DNA of 64,000 nucleotides, from the NCBI GenBank assembly GCA_016787265.1, contig JAEUVF010000003.1:62001-126000 (forward strand). Direction: 5' to 3'. This DNA comes from Flavipsychrobacter sp. GTDB lineage: Bacteria; Bacteroidota; Bacteroidia; Chitinophagales; Chitinophagaceae. The position numbers and the translations under genes are program-made. Shown one piece after another: positions 1 through 8,664 of the stretch. The notes under the pieces were generated by a model that saw only the letters and a program-made list of their open reading frames with translations, ran no database searches and had not been told where the DNA came from. Numbering within the stretch: position 1 is the first letter of the stretch; each line of letters opens with the position of its first letter.

Positions 1-1
1 C

Positions 2-1282
2 CCGAATGCCACCCGAAACCAGGTGCTGAATTGGTCTGCTACCCATTCCGGCTATTTTCCAAAAACACCCTGGAAACTGCTCCGCTTCGCCTGGCCAACC
101 CTTGCTCTTGGATTATTAGCATTACATATTATTGGCCTGCTTCCTTCTGCTCTCTTTTACGGACTAATCCTTCTCCTGATGACAATTGCCTTTTATATTT
201 CAAAAGCCATTGTCCCCATTTATCGCAAACTCGATTCGGTTCTGCCCTCTCTTACCGCTCTCTCCAATTCACTCGGTTGGGTGGAAACTGCCCGTTTTGA
301 AGCGGATCATTTGAAATCATTGCAGTCAACGATCTTACCTTTCTCAGGCACCAATACATTCGCTGAAAGCAGTTCGCCAATTATCCCTGATTCCCATTCC
401 GCTTCCCAGGCTATAATAAAACTCCACCAGATCCTGGACCGCTTCGACTATCGGCATAATCCACTGGTTTATATACCGCTAAACACCCTGCTCCTTTGGG
501 ATCTCCAACAGGTATGGGCACTTGAAAAATGGAAACGCAATCACCATTCGGCTCTGAATGCCTGGTTTCAATCCATCGCAGAACTTGAAGCACTCAACAG
601 CCTGGGACGATTTTCATTTAATCATCCGGGTTATTCCTTTCCGGCATTGAGTGAAATCCCCGGTCAATGGAGTGCTACTGGTCTCGGTCACCCGCTGATT
701 CCCACTGGTAAATGTGTCACCAATGAGTTCAGCACCAGCGGTCGCCCCGCCATCGCGCTCATCACCGGTTCAAACATGGCAGGGAAAAGCACCTTCCTGC
801 GCTCCATCGGTATTAACCAGGTTCTGGCTATGGCAGGTGCTCCGGTATTTGCCAGCCATCTAACGACCAGCAATATGCGCATCATGAGCAGTATGCGTAT
901 TGCCGATAACCTGGAAGAAAATACCTCTACCTTTTACGCTGAACTCAGCAAGCTCAAGGCCATCATCGATGCTGTAAATGCAGGAGAACCTGTTTTTCTG
1001 TTACTTGATGAAATCCTGCGCGGCACCAATTCACAGGATCGTCAAACAGGTTCCAAAGCGCTGATTCGCCAACTGGTAAAACAAAATGCAACAGCCCTGC
1101 TCGCTACACACGACCTGGCCCTCACAGAGCTTGAAAAGGAATATCCAAACGTCCTCAGCAATTATCACTTTGATGTTAGTGTGGAGAAGGAAGAACTTTT
1201 CTTCGATTACAAACTTAAAACAGGCATCTGCACCAGCATGAACGCCAGTATTCTCATGAAAAAAATCGGAATTGATCTTTAG
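2..1282 (+). CDS. MutS-like membrane-associated ATPase, 5' truncated by window edge
   Basis: Partial gene. The reading frame is open to the window edge, so the GTG at 23 is probably internal; 426 codons are visible. Hydrophobic segments lie near visible residues 25-67. The MutS-type ATPase core follows, with Walker A (TGSNMAGKSTFLR) about 255 residues in and the Walker B region LLLDEILRGTN followed by a conserved ATHD motif. Bacteroidota encode several MutS-like proteins with N-terminal membrane helices and no mismatch-recognition domain. The helices here suggest that group rather than canonical MutS1. The substrate is unknown, and a role in mismatch repair should not be assumed. It converges on the GDPD gene with 29 bases between the stops. 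Confidence 0.85.
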   Translation, partial: PNATRNQVLNWSATHSGYFPKTPWKLLRFAWPTLALGLLALHIIGLLPSALFYGLILLLMTIAFYISKAIVPIYRKLDSVLPSLTALSNSLGWVETARFEADHLKSLQSTILPFSGTNTFAESSSPIIPDSHSASQAIIKLHQILDRFDYRHNPLVYIPLNTLLLWDLQQVWALEKWKRNHHSALNAWFQSIAELEALNSLGRFSFNHPGYSFPALSEIPGQWSATGLGHPLIPTGKCVTNEFSTSGRPAIALITGSNMAGKSTFLRSIGINQVLAMAGAPVFASHLTTSNMRIMSSMRIADNLEENTSTFYAELSKLKAIIDAVNAGEPVFLLLDEILRGTNSQDRQTGSKALIRQLVKQNATALLATHDLALTELEKEYPNVLSNYHFDVSVEKEELFFDYKLKTGICTSMNASILMKKIGIDL

Positions 1283-1286
1283 TCTC

Positions 1287-1304
1287 TCACCATCGATCGG
1301 GTGA
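1287..1304. repeat. Small imperfect palindrome between convergent genes
   Basis: TCACCATCGATCGGGTGA is a near-palindrome between the convergent MutS-like and GDPD stop codons. A short A-run follows on the + strand. It may act as a weak bidirectional terminator. It resembles a degenerate copy of the CACCCGACCGGTG element seen at 7831-7871 and 59301-59311. Confidence 0.4.
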
Positions 1305-1311
1305 AAAAATG

Positions 1312-2193
1312 TCAGGGAAGAAAGTAGTCAGGGTAATCAGACATAACTACATCAACGCCCAGTTGCTTAAGGCGTTCAATGTCTTTTTTGTTGTTTACCG
1401 TCCAGGTTACTACCAGCATGTTGTTAGTATGGCAGTAAGCAATCAGTTCAGGCGTAACCAACTGATAAGGCGGACTGTAAGCAGTTGGTGTAAAACTGAG
1501 TTTTTTCAGGTTGTCGAGATAATGTCCCTGGCCTACGAGGAAGGCTGTTTTTACATCCGGATATTGCTGATGCAAATATTCCAGCGCTTCCAAATCAAAT
1601 GATTGTATAATTACCCGTTCAACTATGTTTTTGGAACGGATAATTCCGATTGCACGATCCACCAGATCAGCTTTGTACCGGGGAGCCAGACTTGCATTCG
1701 GCACCTTTATCTCCATAGAATAATTTGGCAGCTTTAATTCTCCGCGCTTGGCATAGGATTCAACAGAATCAATTAGTTCGGTCAGCAACGGTATGCCTGC
1801 TTTCACCTGCTTTCTTCTTGGAAAATCCGGATGTGCGCGCATGCCCATGTCATAGGGCTTTAATTCAGCATAGGTAAAATCAATGATTTTCTTTTTTGCA
1901 GCTTGCTCCTGCGTTACCGGCGTACCATCTGGATTGCTGCCGAATTTGGGTGATATCTTATCATCATGATAAACAAATACTTGCTTGTCTTTACTGAGAT
2001 AAAGATCCATTTCCAGACTGACCCCAAAATCCATTGCGTTCTGCATCGCAATAATGGTGTTCTCGGGCATCAGCGCACTTCCACCCCTGTGCGCCATCTT
2101 TTCAAACGACTGAGAAAAACCTGGCAGAACTAACAGCGTGTTTAAAGAGACCAATAAAACCGGAACTGAAATCATGTTTTTACACCTCGTCAT
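1312..2193 (-). CDS. Secreted glycerophosphodiester phosphodiesterase
   Basis: GDPD-family hydrolase, 293 aa, predicted to cleave glycerophosphodiesters to glycerol-3-phosphate and an alcohol. A signal peptide (MTRCKNMISVPVLLV...) is followed by the signature MAHRGGSALMPENTI. Downstream come the acidic metal-ligand segment LEMDLYLSKDKQVFVYHDD and a TIM-barrel-like body ending VDVVMSDYPDYF. Length fits the periplasmic GDPD family. The start lies 8 bases after the rseP stop, so the two are probably cotranscribed. Exact substrate is not predictable. Confidence 0.9.
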   Translation of the reverse strand: MTRCKNMISVPVLLVSLNTLLVLPGFSQSFEKMAHRGGSALMPENTIIAMQNAMDFGVSLEMDLYLSKDKQVFVYHDDKISPKFGSNPDGTPVTQEQAAKKKIIDFTYAELKPYDMGMRAHPDFPRRKQVKAGIPLLTELIDSVESYAKRGELKLPNYSMEIKVPNASLAPRYKADLVDRAIGIIRSKNIVERVIIQSFDLEALEYLHQQYPDVKTAFLVGQGHYLDNLKKLSFTPTAYSPPYQLVTPELIAYCHTNNMLVVTWTVNNKKDIERLKQLGVDVVMSDYPDYFLP

Positions 2194-2201
2194 ATTGCAT
2201 G

Positions 2202-3551
2202 CTATTTAAACAATCGGAAGATGTCAAGCCCCAGCGCATAGGCCATCAGGCCCAGCAGCAGGATCATGCCCACCATCTGCGCATACTCCATGAATTTATC
2301 ACTTGGCTTACGGCCGGAGATGATTTCATAAACTGTAAACAAAGCATGACCTCCATCCAGTCCGGGTATCGGCAAAATATTCATCAGCGCAAGCACCAGG
2401 CTGAAAAAAGCCGTCAACGCCCAGAATTGCTGCCAGTCCCAAACGGGTGCAAACATTTTTCCGATACTGATAACACTTCCCAGGGATTCATTCGTATTTA
2501 CCTTACCGCTGAAGATCAACTTCAATTGCAACCAATATGATGTTAGAGTTTCTATGCTTTTCTTAAAGCCTGCCGGAATCGCTTCAAAAAATCCATATTT
2601 CACTTCCTTCACTTCAAACTTATCCGCCCAGGAAACCGGATACACACCCAAAGTTCCTGTTTTGGGAATCGCAGCATTCAATTGCAGGGTATCTGTACCG
2701 CGCAATACCTGCATCGATATGGTTTTTTCTTTGCTCTTTTGGATCATCTGCCGGAAGGTATGATAATAAGGTACCGGCTGGTTATTCACTGCAAGGATCT
2801 GATCTCCTTTACGAAGCCCCGCTTTCATGGCAGCACTGGTATCGGCAATCGAATCCAGCCCCAGGAAAGGCACACGCATATCGATAAATGAAATGGCTTT
2901 ATAATGTATCAGATCCGCCGCAAAACTTTCCGGAATAGTGATGGTTACCGGTTTGCCATCCCGCTCCACTTCAAAAGTTTTCGCTCCATTCAGAATTACA
3001 CGAAGGGGAATTTTATTGAACCGGTCAATGTATTCACCGTCTACCGATACAATTTTATCGCCATCCCGCAGGCCAATACTTTGCGCCAGGGAATCTGTTG
3101 CAATACCATAGGTGAATTTGTTGGTTGGTACATAGGATTCACCCCAGTACCATAAGGTCATGGCATAAATCAAAAACCCAAGAATCAGGTTTACTATTAC
3201 GCCCCCTACCATGATAATCAGGCGCTGCCATGCCGGCTTACTTCTGAATTCATAGGGCTTTGGTGGCTGGTTCATTTGTTCCTTGTCCATACTCTCATCA
3301 ATCATCCCACTTATCTTTACATATCCCCCAAAGGGAACCCAGCCCAGGCCATATTCCGTTTCGCCTATCTTCTTTTTGAACAAAGAAAACCAGGGATTGA
3401 AAAACAGGTAAAACTTCTCGACCCGGCATTTAAACCAACGGGCCGGCAAAAAATGCCCCAGCTCATGGAGAATGACAATGATGGAAAAAGAAAGAATAAA
3501 CTGTCCGGCTTTAACTCCAACCTCCGCCCAATTAATTGCTAAAAATATCAT
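2202..3551 (-). CDS. rseP: Site-2 membrane metalloprotease RseP
   Basis: Intramembrane zinc protease (M50/S2P), 449 aa. The zinc motif HELGH sits at residues 29-33 in the first membrane helix. Two PDZ-like regions lie in the middle (around residues 140-220 and 230-300). The second catalytic motif NILPIPGLDGGH lies near residue 395, before the last helices. The family completes regulated cleavage of anti-sigma factors and clears signal peptides. Length and motif order match full-length RseP of Bacteroidota. It is first in a two-gene unit with the GDPD gene. Confidence 0.93.
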   Translation of the reverse strand: MIFLAINWAEVGVKAGQFILSFSIIVILHELGHFLPARWFKCRVEKFYLFFNPWFSLFKKKIGETEYGLGWVPFGGYVKISGMIDESMDKEQMNQPPKPYEFRSKPAWQRLIIMVGGVIVNLILGFLIYAMTLWYWGESYVPTNKFTYGIATDSLAQSIGLRDGDKIVSVDGEYIDRFNKIPLRVILNGAKTFEVERDGKPVTITIPESFAADLIHYKAISFIDMRVPFLGLDSIADTSAAMKAGLRKGDQILAVNNQPVPYYHTFRQMIQKSKEKTISMQVLRGTDTLQLNAAIPKTGTLGVYPVSWADKFEVKEVKYGFFEAIPAGFKKSIETLTSYWLQLKLIFSGKVNTNESLGSVISIGKMFAPVWDWQQFWALTAFFSLVLALMNILPIPGLDGGHALFTVYEIISGRKPSDKFMEYAQMVGMILLLGLMAYALGLDIFRLFK

Positions 3552-3624
3552 ATACTTCAGTCAGGTACAATGTTTGAATGTTGACAAATATCAGGGAAAA
3601 AACCCTATTGGAACCATAATTTTT

Positions 3625-3656
3625 TTGTTCGTACAACGCTTGTTATAGCATCTTTG
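3625..3656 (+). promoter_or_regulatory. Bacteroidota-type promoter for the small lipoprotein gene
   Basis: TTG at 3625-3627, then 21 bases, then CATCTTTG at 3649-3656, one mismatch from TAnnTTTG. The expected start of transcription near 3663 lies past the ATG at 3659, which favours the ATG at 3680 as the true start of the gene. Confidence 0.5.
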
Positions 3657-3679
3657 TCATGATCACTAAACATCGATAC

Positions 3680-4096
3680 ATGAAGAAATTAGTTTTTTCC
3701 GCTGCAGTGGTGCTGAGCCTGAGTGCCTGTTTGAAAACCAAAGACTTACCACCGGATGAGCGGGTCCTGGTAACGATTTCATTTTCCAATGTAAACACAC
3801 CCGATACAGCCAAAGTGGGTGATACGGTAAGAACACAAATAAGGGTTACCGCACCTGATCAATGTTATAAATTCGAAGGTGTGGATGCCCGCAATTCCGG
3901 TCCGAACCAGTTTGATCTTCAGGCGATCGGTTCCAAACCCAATCCGGCCTTACAACAGCCAACCTGTTCACCCAGCCTATATGTAAAAGACACGGTCTTC
4001 ACCTTCCGTTTGATGACACCGGGAAAATATGTAATGCGTTATTATAATGGCACCAGCTTATTACAGGCAGACACGCTGAATATCGTAACCAACTAA
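3680..4096 (+). CDS. Hypothetical lipoprotein
   Basis: 138-aa protein of unknown function. MKKLVFSAAVVLSLSAC is a lipoprotein signal peptide with a lipobox cysteine, so the mature protein should be membrane-anchored. The remainder looks like a small beta-sandwich (many Val/Thr, DTVRTQIRVTAPDQCYKF). Three further Cys occur in the mature part. The longer frame from 3659 adds MITKHRY and would start on top of the promoter, so 3680 is preferred. It is convergent with dxr (stops 5 bases apart). Confidence 0.75.
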   Translation: MKKLVFSAAVVLSLSACLKTKDLPPDERVLVTISFSNVNTPDTAKVGDTVRTQIRVTAPDQCYKFEGVDARNSGPNQFDLQAIGSKPNPALQQPTCSPSLYVKDTVFTFRLMTPGKYVMRYYNGTSLLQADTLNIVTN

Positions 4097-4101
4097 GCTT
4101 A

Positions 4102-5256
4102 TTATAAATGAATCAACGTGGCGGCAAACTCACGGGCCGCCGCATCGGTTTCGAAATATTGTTCCAGGGTGGGTTCAGCTATAAACTCCAATTTATTCAT
4201 GGTCCGTTCAATTACGTCGGTCATGTCCAGAAAGCCCACCCTGTTTCTTAAGAAGGCATATACCGCAATTTCATTCGCGGCATTTAAGATACAGGGCAGA
4301 TTGCCTCCCTTATACAAGGCCTCTGTTGCCAGCGCAAGGTTCCTGAAAGTCTTTACATCCGGTTCTTCAAACGTAAGTGTATTCGGTTTACGGAAATCAT
4401 AACGCGGAAACTGGTTTACGATCCGCTGCGGAAAAGCCATCGCATATTGAATCGGTAATTTCATATCCGGCAATCCCATCTGCGCCTTGATGGATCCATC
4501 CTCAAATTGCACCATACTGTGTATGATACTTTGTGGATGCACCAATACCTGCACCTGCTCCGGTTTCAGATTGAACAACCATTTTGCCTCAATCATTTCC
4601 AGCCCCTTATTCATTAAAGTGGCCGAATCAATGGTGATCTTGGCACCCATGCTCCAGTTGGGATGCTGCAACGCATGATCCCGCTTCACATTCACCAGAA
4701 AATTAGGTTTTTTACCCAGGAAGGGTCCGCCAGATGCCGTTAGTATGATTTTGTCAATCGGATTCAGGTTCTCACCTACCAGACACTGAAAAATAGCACT
4801 GTGTTCACTGTCTACCGGAATGATAGGTACCCGTTTTTCAATTGCTTTCCGCATCACGATATCCCCCGCTACTACCAGGGTCTCCTTGTTGGCCAGTGCA
4901 ACCGGTTTACCCTGTTCAACCGCCTGTAGTGTAGGTTTTAATCCCGCAAATCCTACAATCCCTGCTAACATCAGGTCATAACAATCCATAGCCGCTACTT
5001 CTTCCAGCGACTTCTCTCCCGCAAACACCTTGATATCTGTATTTGCCAGGGCCTGTTTTACCTTCTGATAACGGGATTCATCACCGATCACGACAATATT
5101 AGGCTGGAATTGAAGCGCCTGTTTGATCAGTAATTCATCATTTTGCTGGGCAGTCAGAATCTCTGCCGTAAACAACTGTGGATTGGCCTCAATTACTGCC
5201 AATGCCTGGGTTCCAATGGAGCCGGTGGATCCAAATAAAGCGATACGTTTTTGCAT
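4102..5256 (-). CDS. dxr: 1-deoxy-D-xylulose 5-phosphate reductoisomerase
   Basis: NADPH-dependent enzyme of the MEP isoprenoid pathway, converting DXP to MEP in the cytosol. The N-terminal Rossmann motif is ALFGSTGSIGTQ. The metal and substrate motifs PVDSEHSAIFQCL and TASGGPFLG are intact, as are MKLPIQYAM and LNAANEIAV. 384 aa is normal. A TTG at 5268 gives a four-residue extension; the ATG at 5256 is preferred because the family starts just before the Rossmann strand. It begins 45 bases after argH on the same strand and could be read with the arginine operon, though no functional link is obvious. Confidence 0.96.
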   Translation of the reverse strand: MQKRIALFGSTGSIGTQALAVIEANPQLFTAEILTAQQNDELLIKQALQFQPNIVVIGDESRYQKVKQALANTDIKVFAGEKSLEEVAAMDCYDLMLAGIVGFAGLKPTLQAVEQGKPVALANKETLVVAGDIVMRKAIEKRVPIIPVDSEHSAIFQCLVGENLNPIDKIILTASGGPFLGKKPNFLVNVKRDHALQHPNWSMGAKITIDSATLMNKGLEMIEAKWLFNLKPEQVQVLVHPQSIIHSMVQFEDGSIKAQMGLPDMKLPIQYAMAFPQRIVNQFPRYDFRKPNTLTFEEPDVKTFRNLALATEALYKGGNLPCILNAANEIAVYAFLRNRVGFLDMTDVIERTMNKLEFIAEPTLEQYFETDAAAREFAATLIHL

Positions 5257-5301
5257 GTAGTGGTTCAATTAAGCACCTTTCCGGGGCAACGAAAGGGCAA
5301 A

Positions 5302-6633
5302 TTAACGTAATAATTGCTCCACGGCGGTATTTACTGCCTTAAAATTGAATCGTCTTAGTACGGATTCCATGGAATCTTTTACCTGGTTCGTACACAGGTT
5401 CCCAATACTGCCTTCATGGGTATGCTGCACCTCTGTAGTATACTGATAAGTGCCGTTTTCGATGGCCAGTCCTACCTGCTTATAGGCGTCGCGGAATGGC
5501 ATCCCCTTTAATACCAGCCGGTTCACTTCTTCCACGCTGAAGAGGAATTTATATTTTTCATCCTGTAACAGGTTGGGGCGGATTTCGATCTGGGACAACA
5601 TTAAACCGGCCATATTGAAACAGTCCTTCAGCGTACTGAATGCCGGAAACAGGTGTTCTTTTAACAATTGTAAATCGCGGTGATAACCCGATGGCAGGTT
5701 GGTGGTCATCAGCATGATTTCATTCGGAAGCGCTTTTATGCGGTTGCCGTGTGAACGGATCAGCTCAAACACATCCGGATTCTTTTTATGCGGCATGATA
5801 CTGCTTCCCGTAGTCAGCTCCGGTGGAAAACTGATGAACCCGAAATTCTGATTCAGGTACAAACAGGCATCCATCGATAATTTTGCAAGGGTATCTGCCA
5901 GATTTGCCAATGCCATTGCTACAATGCGTTCAGCCTTTCCCCTGCCCATCTGCGCATATACAACATTGTGATTCAGTTCGGCGAATCCGAGAAGTTCGGT
6001 TGTCCGTTGCCGTTTAATCGGAAAAGAGGATCCGTATCCTGCGGCTGAACCTAAAGGATTTTTATTCACTACCTCATAAGCCGCCTGCAGGGTAACCAGG
6101 TCATCCACCAGGCTTTCCGCATACGCTCCAAACCATAGGCCAAATGAGGAGGGCATTGCCAGTTGAAGATGGGTATAACCCGGCAGCAACTGATCCTTGT
6201 ATTTTTCACTTTGCACCTGAAGCAATTCGAAAAATGGCACTACTACTTGAACCAGTTCCCGGATTTCGTCACGCAGGAATAATTTCAGGTCCACCAGTAC
6301 CTGGTCATTCCGGCTTCGGGCACTGTGAATCTTTTTACCGGTATCACCAAGTGCCTGGGTGAGCAGGAATTCTACCTGGGAGTGAATATCTTCTATTCCT
6401 TCTGCGATGACCAATTCACCTTTTAAAGCCACCTCATAAATATTTTTTAATTCAGCCAGTAATTGATCTTTTTCAGCAGTTGTAAGCAGACCGATTTCTT
6501 CCAGCATGATGGCATGCGCCATATTGCCCAGTACATCCTGGCGGGCCATCTGCTGATCAAACTCACGATCACGTCCAACCGTAAACTGTTCAACTTCCTT
6601 CAGCGATGCTGTATTTTTTTGCCAGAGTTTCAT
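5302..6633 (-). CDS. argH: Argininosuccinate lyase
   Basis: Last step of arginine synthesis, argininosuccinate to arginine plus fumarate. 443 aa, fumarase/aspartase superfamily. The signature GSSIMPHKKNPDVFEL (catalytic Ser loop) and the segments HSARSRNDQVLVDLKLF and PGYTHLQLAMPSSFG are all present. Final gene of the arg set, 36 bases after argE and ahead of dxr. All catalytic motifs are intact. Confidence 0.97.
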   Translation of the reverse strand: MKLWQKNTASLKEVEQFTVGRDREFDQQMARQDVLGNMAHAIMLEEIGLLTTAEKDQLLAELKNIYEVALKGELVIAEGIEDIHSQVEFLLTQALGDTGKKIHSARSRNDQVLVDLKLFLRDEIRELVQVVVPFFELLQVQSEKYKDQLLPGYTHLQLAMPSSFGLWFGAYAESLVDDLVTLQAAYEVVNKNPLGSAAGYGSSFPIKRQRTTELLGFAELNHNVVYAQMGRGKAERIVAMALANLADTLAKLSMDACLYLNQNFGFISFPPELTTGSSIMPHKKNPDVFELIRSHGNRIKALPNEIMLMTTNLPSGYHRDLQLLKEHLFPAFSTLKDCFNMAGLMLSQIEIRPNLLQDEKYKFLFSVEEVNRLVLKGMPFRDAYKQVGLAIENGTYQYTTEVQHTHEGSIGNLCTNQVKDSMESVLRRFNFKAVNTAVEQLLR

Positions 6634-6669
6634 GATACTGTATTATTTGGAGGATTCCCGTTTAGCATT

Positions 6670-7815
6670 TTATTCAATTACCTCATTTCCATTTCGTTTG
6701 ATTTCTGTTTCAAACAAAGGAAACGCAATTTCAATCAGTTCAATATATGTTTTGATTCCATCGCGAATTTCTTCCAGGTAGATGAATTCATCGGCAGTAT
6801 GACTTCTTCCGCTAAAACCCGGACCGCATTTCAGTGCCGGGAAAGGCAACAAAGCTTTATCCGAACAGGTTGGAGAGCCATAGGTTTTTTTACCCAGTTT
6901 TTTGCCGGCCAGAACCAGCGGGTGTGCATCACCGATAGCCGTAGCCCGCATCCGCATACTGCGCGGTTTAATTTCTGCATCTACAGCATCCTGTACGATC
7001 TTCACAATTTCCTCATGTGTATAGGCGTCCGTCACCCTGATATCCACCGTAAACTGGCAGGTTCCGGGAACTACATTATGTGCATTATTCTCGGTTTGTA
7101 TAACGGTCACGTTCATGTGCACCGGTCCAAGTGTTGGCGACACCCTTGTAAATTGATAGTTTCTGAACCAGTTGATCGCATCTACCGCTTTATATAAGGC
7201 ATTGATACCTTCCTGCCGGGCTGCATGACCTGTTTTTCCTGTTACCGTACAATCCAGCACCAGCAAACCTTTCTCCGATACTGCCAGTTCCATTTCAGTG
7301 GGTTCTCCTACAATGGCCGACCAGTTCTGGAAAGCCGTTTCACCGGAGCTTTGTACCGCCAATAAAAATGTTGCATCTTTCAATAAAGTCTCCACTCCAT
7401 TTACCCCAGACACTTCTTCTTCTGCTGTGGCCGCTAAAATCAGGTTGACCGGCAAATCGGTTCGTTCATAAAAATGAAGAAAACAGGCGATCAGCGATAC
7501 CAGCGCCCCTCCCGCATCATTGCTGCCAAGGCCGTACATTTTACCATCTTCAATGGCTGGCTCAAACGGATCTCTTGTATACTGCGGATTCGGTTTCACC
7601 GTATCATGATGTGAGTTCAGCACTACCGTTGGTTTTCCTGGCTGGAAATAGCGGTTCACTGCCCACACATTATTCAATTGCTGCTGCACTTCCACTCCCC
7701 GCGTTTCAAGGAATGCACGAATCAGCTTCGCTGTCCCCTGCTCCTCACGGCTCAGGGAAGGCGTTCTGATCAGCTGCTTCAACAGCTCCACTGCCTCCTC
7801 AACTAAATATTCCAT
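6670..7815 (-). CDS. argE: M20 deacylase of arginine synthesis (N-acetyl/N-succinyl-citrulline or -ornithine)
   Basis: M20-family zinc hydrolase, 381 aa. Metal-binding and catalytic motifs are visible: NSHHDTVKP, GLGSNDAGGALVSL, the acidic pair in AATAEEEVSG, and GEPTEMELAVSEKG. A dimerisation domain follows (around residues 180-290). In organisms with ArgF'-type carbamoyltransferases the deacylase acts on acylated citrulline rather than acylornithine. Because argF' next door is of that type, acylcitrulline is the likely substrate. Which acyl group is used is inferred from ArgF' (see findings). Annotated generically, it could also be called acetylornithine deacetylase. Confidence 0.88.
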   Translation of the reverse strand: MEYLVEEAVELLKQLIRTPSLSREEQGTAKLIRAFLETRGVEVQQQLNNVWAVNRYFQPGKPTVVLNSHHDTVKPNPQYTRDPFEPAIEDGKMYGLGSNDAGGALVSLIACFLHFYERTDLPVNLILAATAEEEVSGVNGVETLLKDATFLLAVQSSGETAFQNWSAIVGEPTEMELAVSEKGLLVLDCTVTGKTGHAARQEGINALYKAVDAINWFRNYQFTRVSPTLGPVHMNVTVIQTENNAHNVVPGTCQFTVDIRVTDAYTHEEIVKIVQDAVDAEIKPRSMRMRATAIGDAHPLVLAGKKLGKKTYGSPTCSDKALLPFPALKCGPGFSGRSHTADEFIYLEEIRDGIKTYIELIEIAFPLFETEIKRNGNEVIE

Positions 7816-7830
7816 ACCTTATATTTTCCT

Positions 7831-7871
7831 CACCCGACCGGTGCCACCGGTCGGGTGGCACCGGTCGGGTG
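7831..7871. repeat. REP-like palindromic repeat inside the arg operon
   Basis: CACCCGACCGGTG (7831-7843) and its exact reverse complement CACCGGTCGGGTG (7845-7857) form a perfect 13-bp inverted repeat with a one-base spacer. A second identical copy of the right arm follows at 7859-7871. The block fills nearly all of the 58-base gap between argB and argE. A related sequence lies at 59301-59311. It could fold in the operon mRNA and change relative expression. Confidence 0.8.
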
Positions 7872-7873
7872 AA

Positions 7874-8659
7874 TTAAGCGGATATTAATGTTCCGGTTGT
7901 TTTATCTCCTGTATTCTGCACCAGGTCTGCAGCATGCCCGATAAGCACCTGCTGTACTCCTTTCCCAATCGCTTCAAAGGCATTGTCCAGTTTGGGCAAA
8001 ATACCTGCAAATAATTTCTGCTCCGCTTTTAGTTGCGCATACAATTCCGGATTGATAAACCGGATCACAGAGGTTTCGTCCTCCACCTGTTCAAGAATCC
8101 CTTTCTTCTCAAAACAATAGATCAACCGTACTGGATATTGCGCTGATAATGCAATCGCAATTGTTGCCGCCATGGTATCCGCGTTGGTATTCAGCATATG
8201 GCCAGCTCCATCATGTGTCAGGGGAGCCAGCACCGGAACCAGGCCATTCTCCAGTAACAATTGCCAGCGATCCACCGGTAAGGCATCCGATTTCACATCC
8301 CCCACCCATCCATAATCGATTGTTTTAACCGGACGTTTCACCGCTGGCAACAGGTTTCCATCTGCTCCTGTTATCCCGATGGCATTACAACCCAGGGATT
8401 GCAGTTGCGCCACCAGCTGTTTGTTTACCAGTCCTCCATACACCATGGTTACCAGGTCAATAGTGGCATCGTCTGTAATACGACGACCATCCACATACTT
8501 CGATTCAATCCCTAATTGATCTCCCAATCGTGTAGCAATCTTGCCACCTCCATGAACCAGTATTTTTGGTTCTTTAATCGATGCGAAATCGCGTAGAAAC
8601 TGTTGCAATGCCGCCGGATCATCCAGCACATTCCCACCTATCTTGATAACAAAAACCAT
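7874..8659 (-). CDS. argB: N-acetyl(succinyl)glutamate kinase
   Basis: Amino-acid kinase family, 261 aa, phosphorylating N-acylglutamate. The N-terminal VIKIGGNVLDD and the nucleotide loop VHGGGK are typical, followed by VDGRRITDD, ITGADGNLL and LNTNADTMAA. It lacks the N-terminal helix of arginine-sensitive hexameric NAGKs, so it is likely the dimeric, E. coli-like form. It lies 5 bases after argF'. The acyl group of the substrate depends on the GNAT and ArgF' partners. Confidence 0.95.
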   Translation of the reverse strand: MVFVIKIGGNVLDDPAALQQFLRDFASIKEPKILVHGGGKIATRLGDQLGIESKYVDGRRITDDATIDLVTMVYGGLVNKQLVAQLQSLGCNAIGITGADGNLLPAVKRPVKTIDYGWVGDVKSDALPVDRWQLLLENGLVPVLAPLTHDGAGHMLNTNADTMAATIAIALSAQYPVRLIYCFEKKGILEQVEDETSVIRFINPELYAQLKAEQKLFAGILPKLDNAFEAIGKGVQQVLIGHAADLVQNTGDKTTGTLISA

Positions 8660-8664
8660 CGTTC

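Noticed and set aside
6463..7197. 244-codon + strand ORF opposite argE/argH
   Set aside because: Shadow of two well-conserved genes; its own translation shows no family signature.
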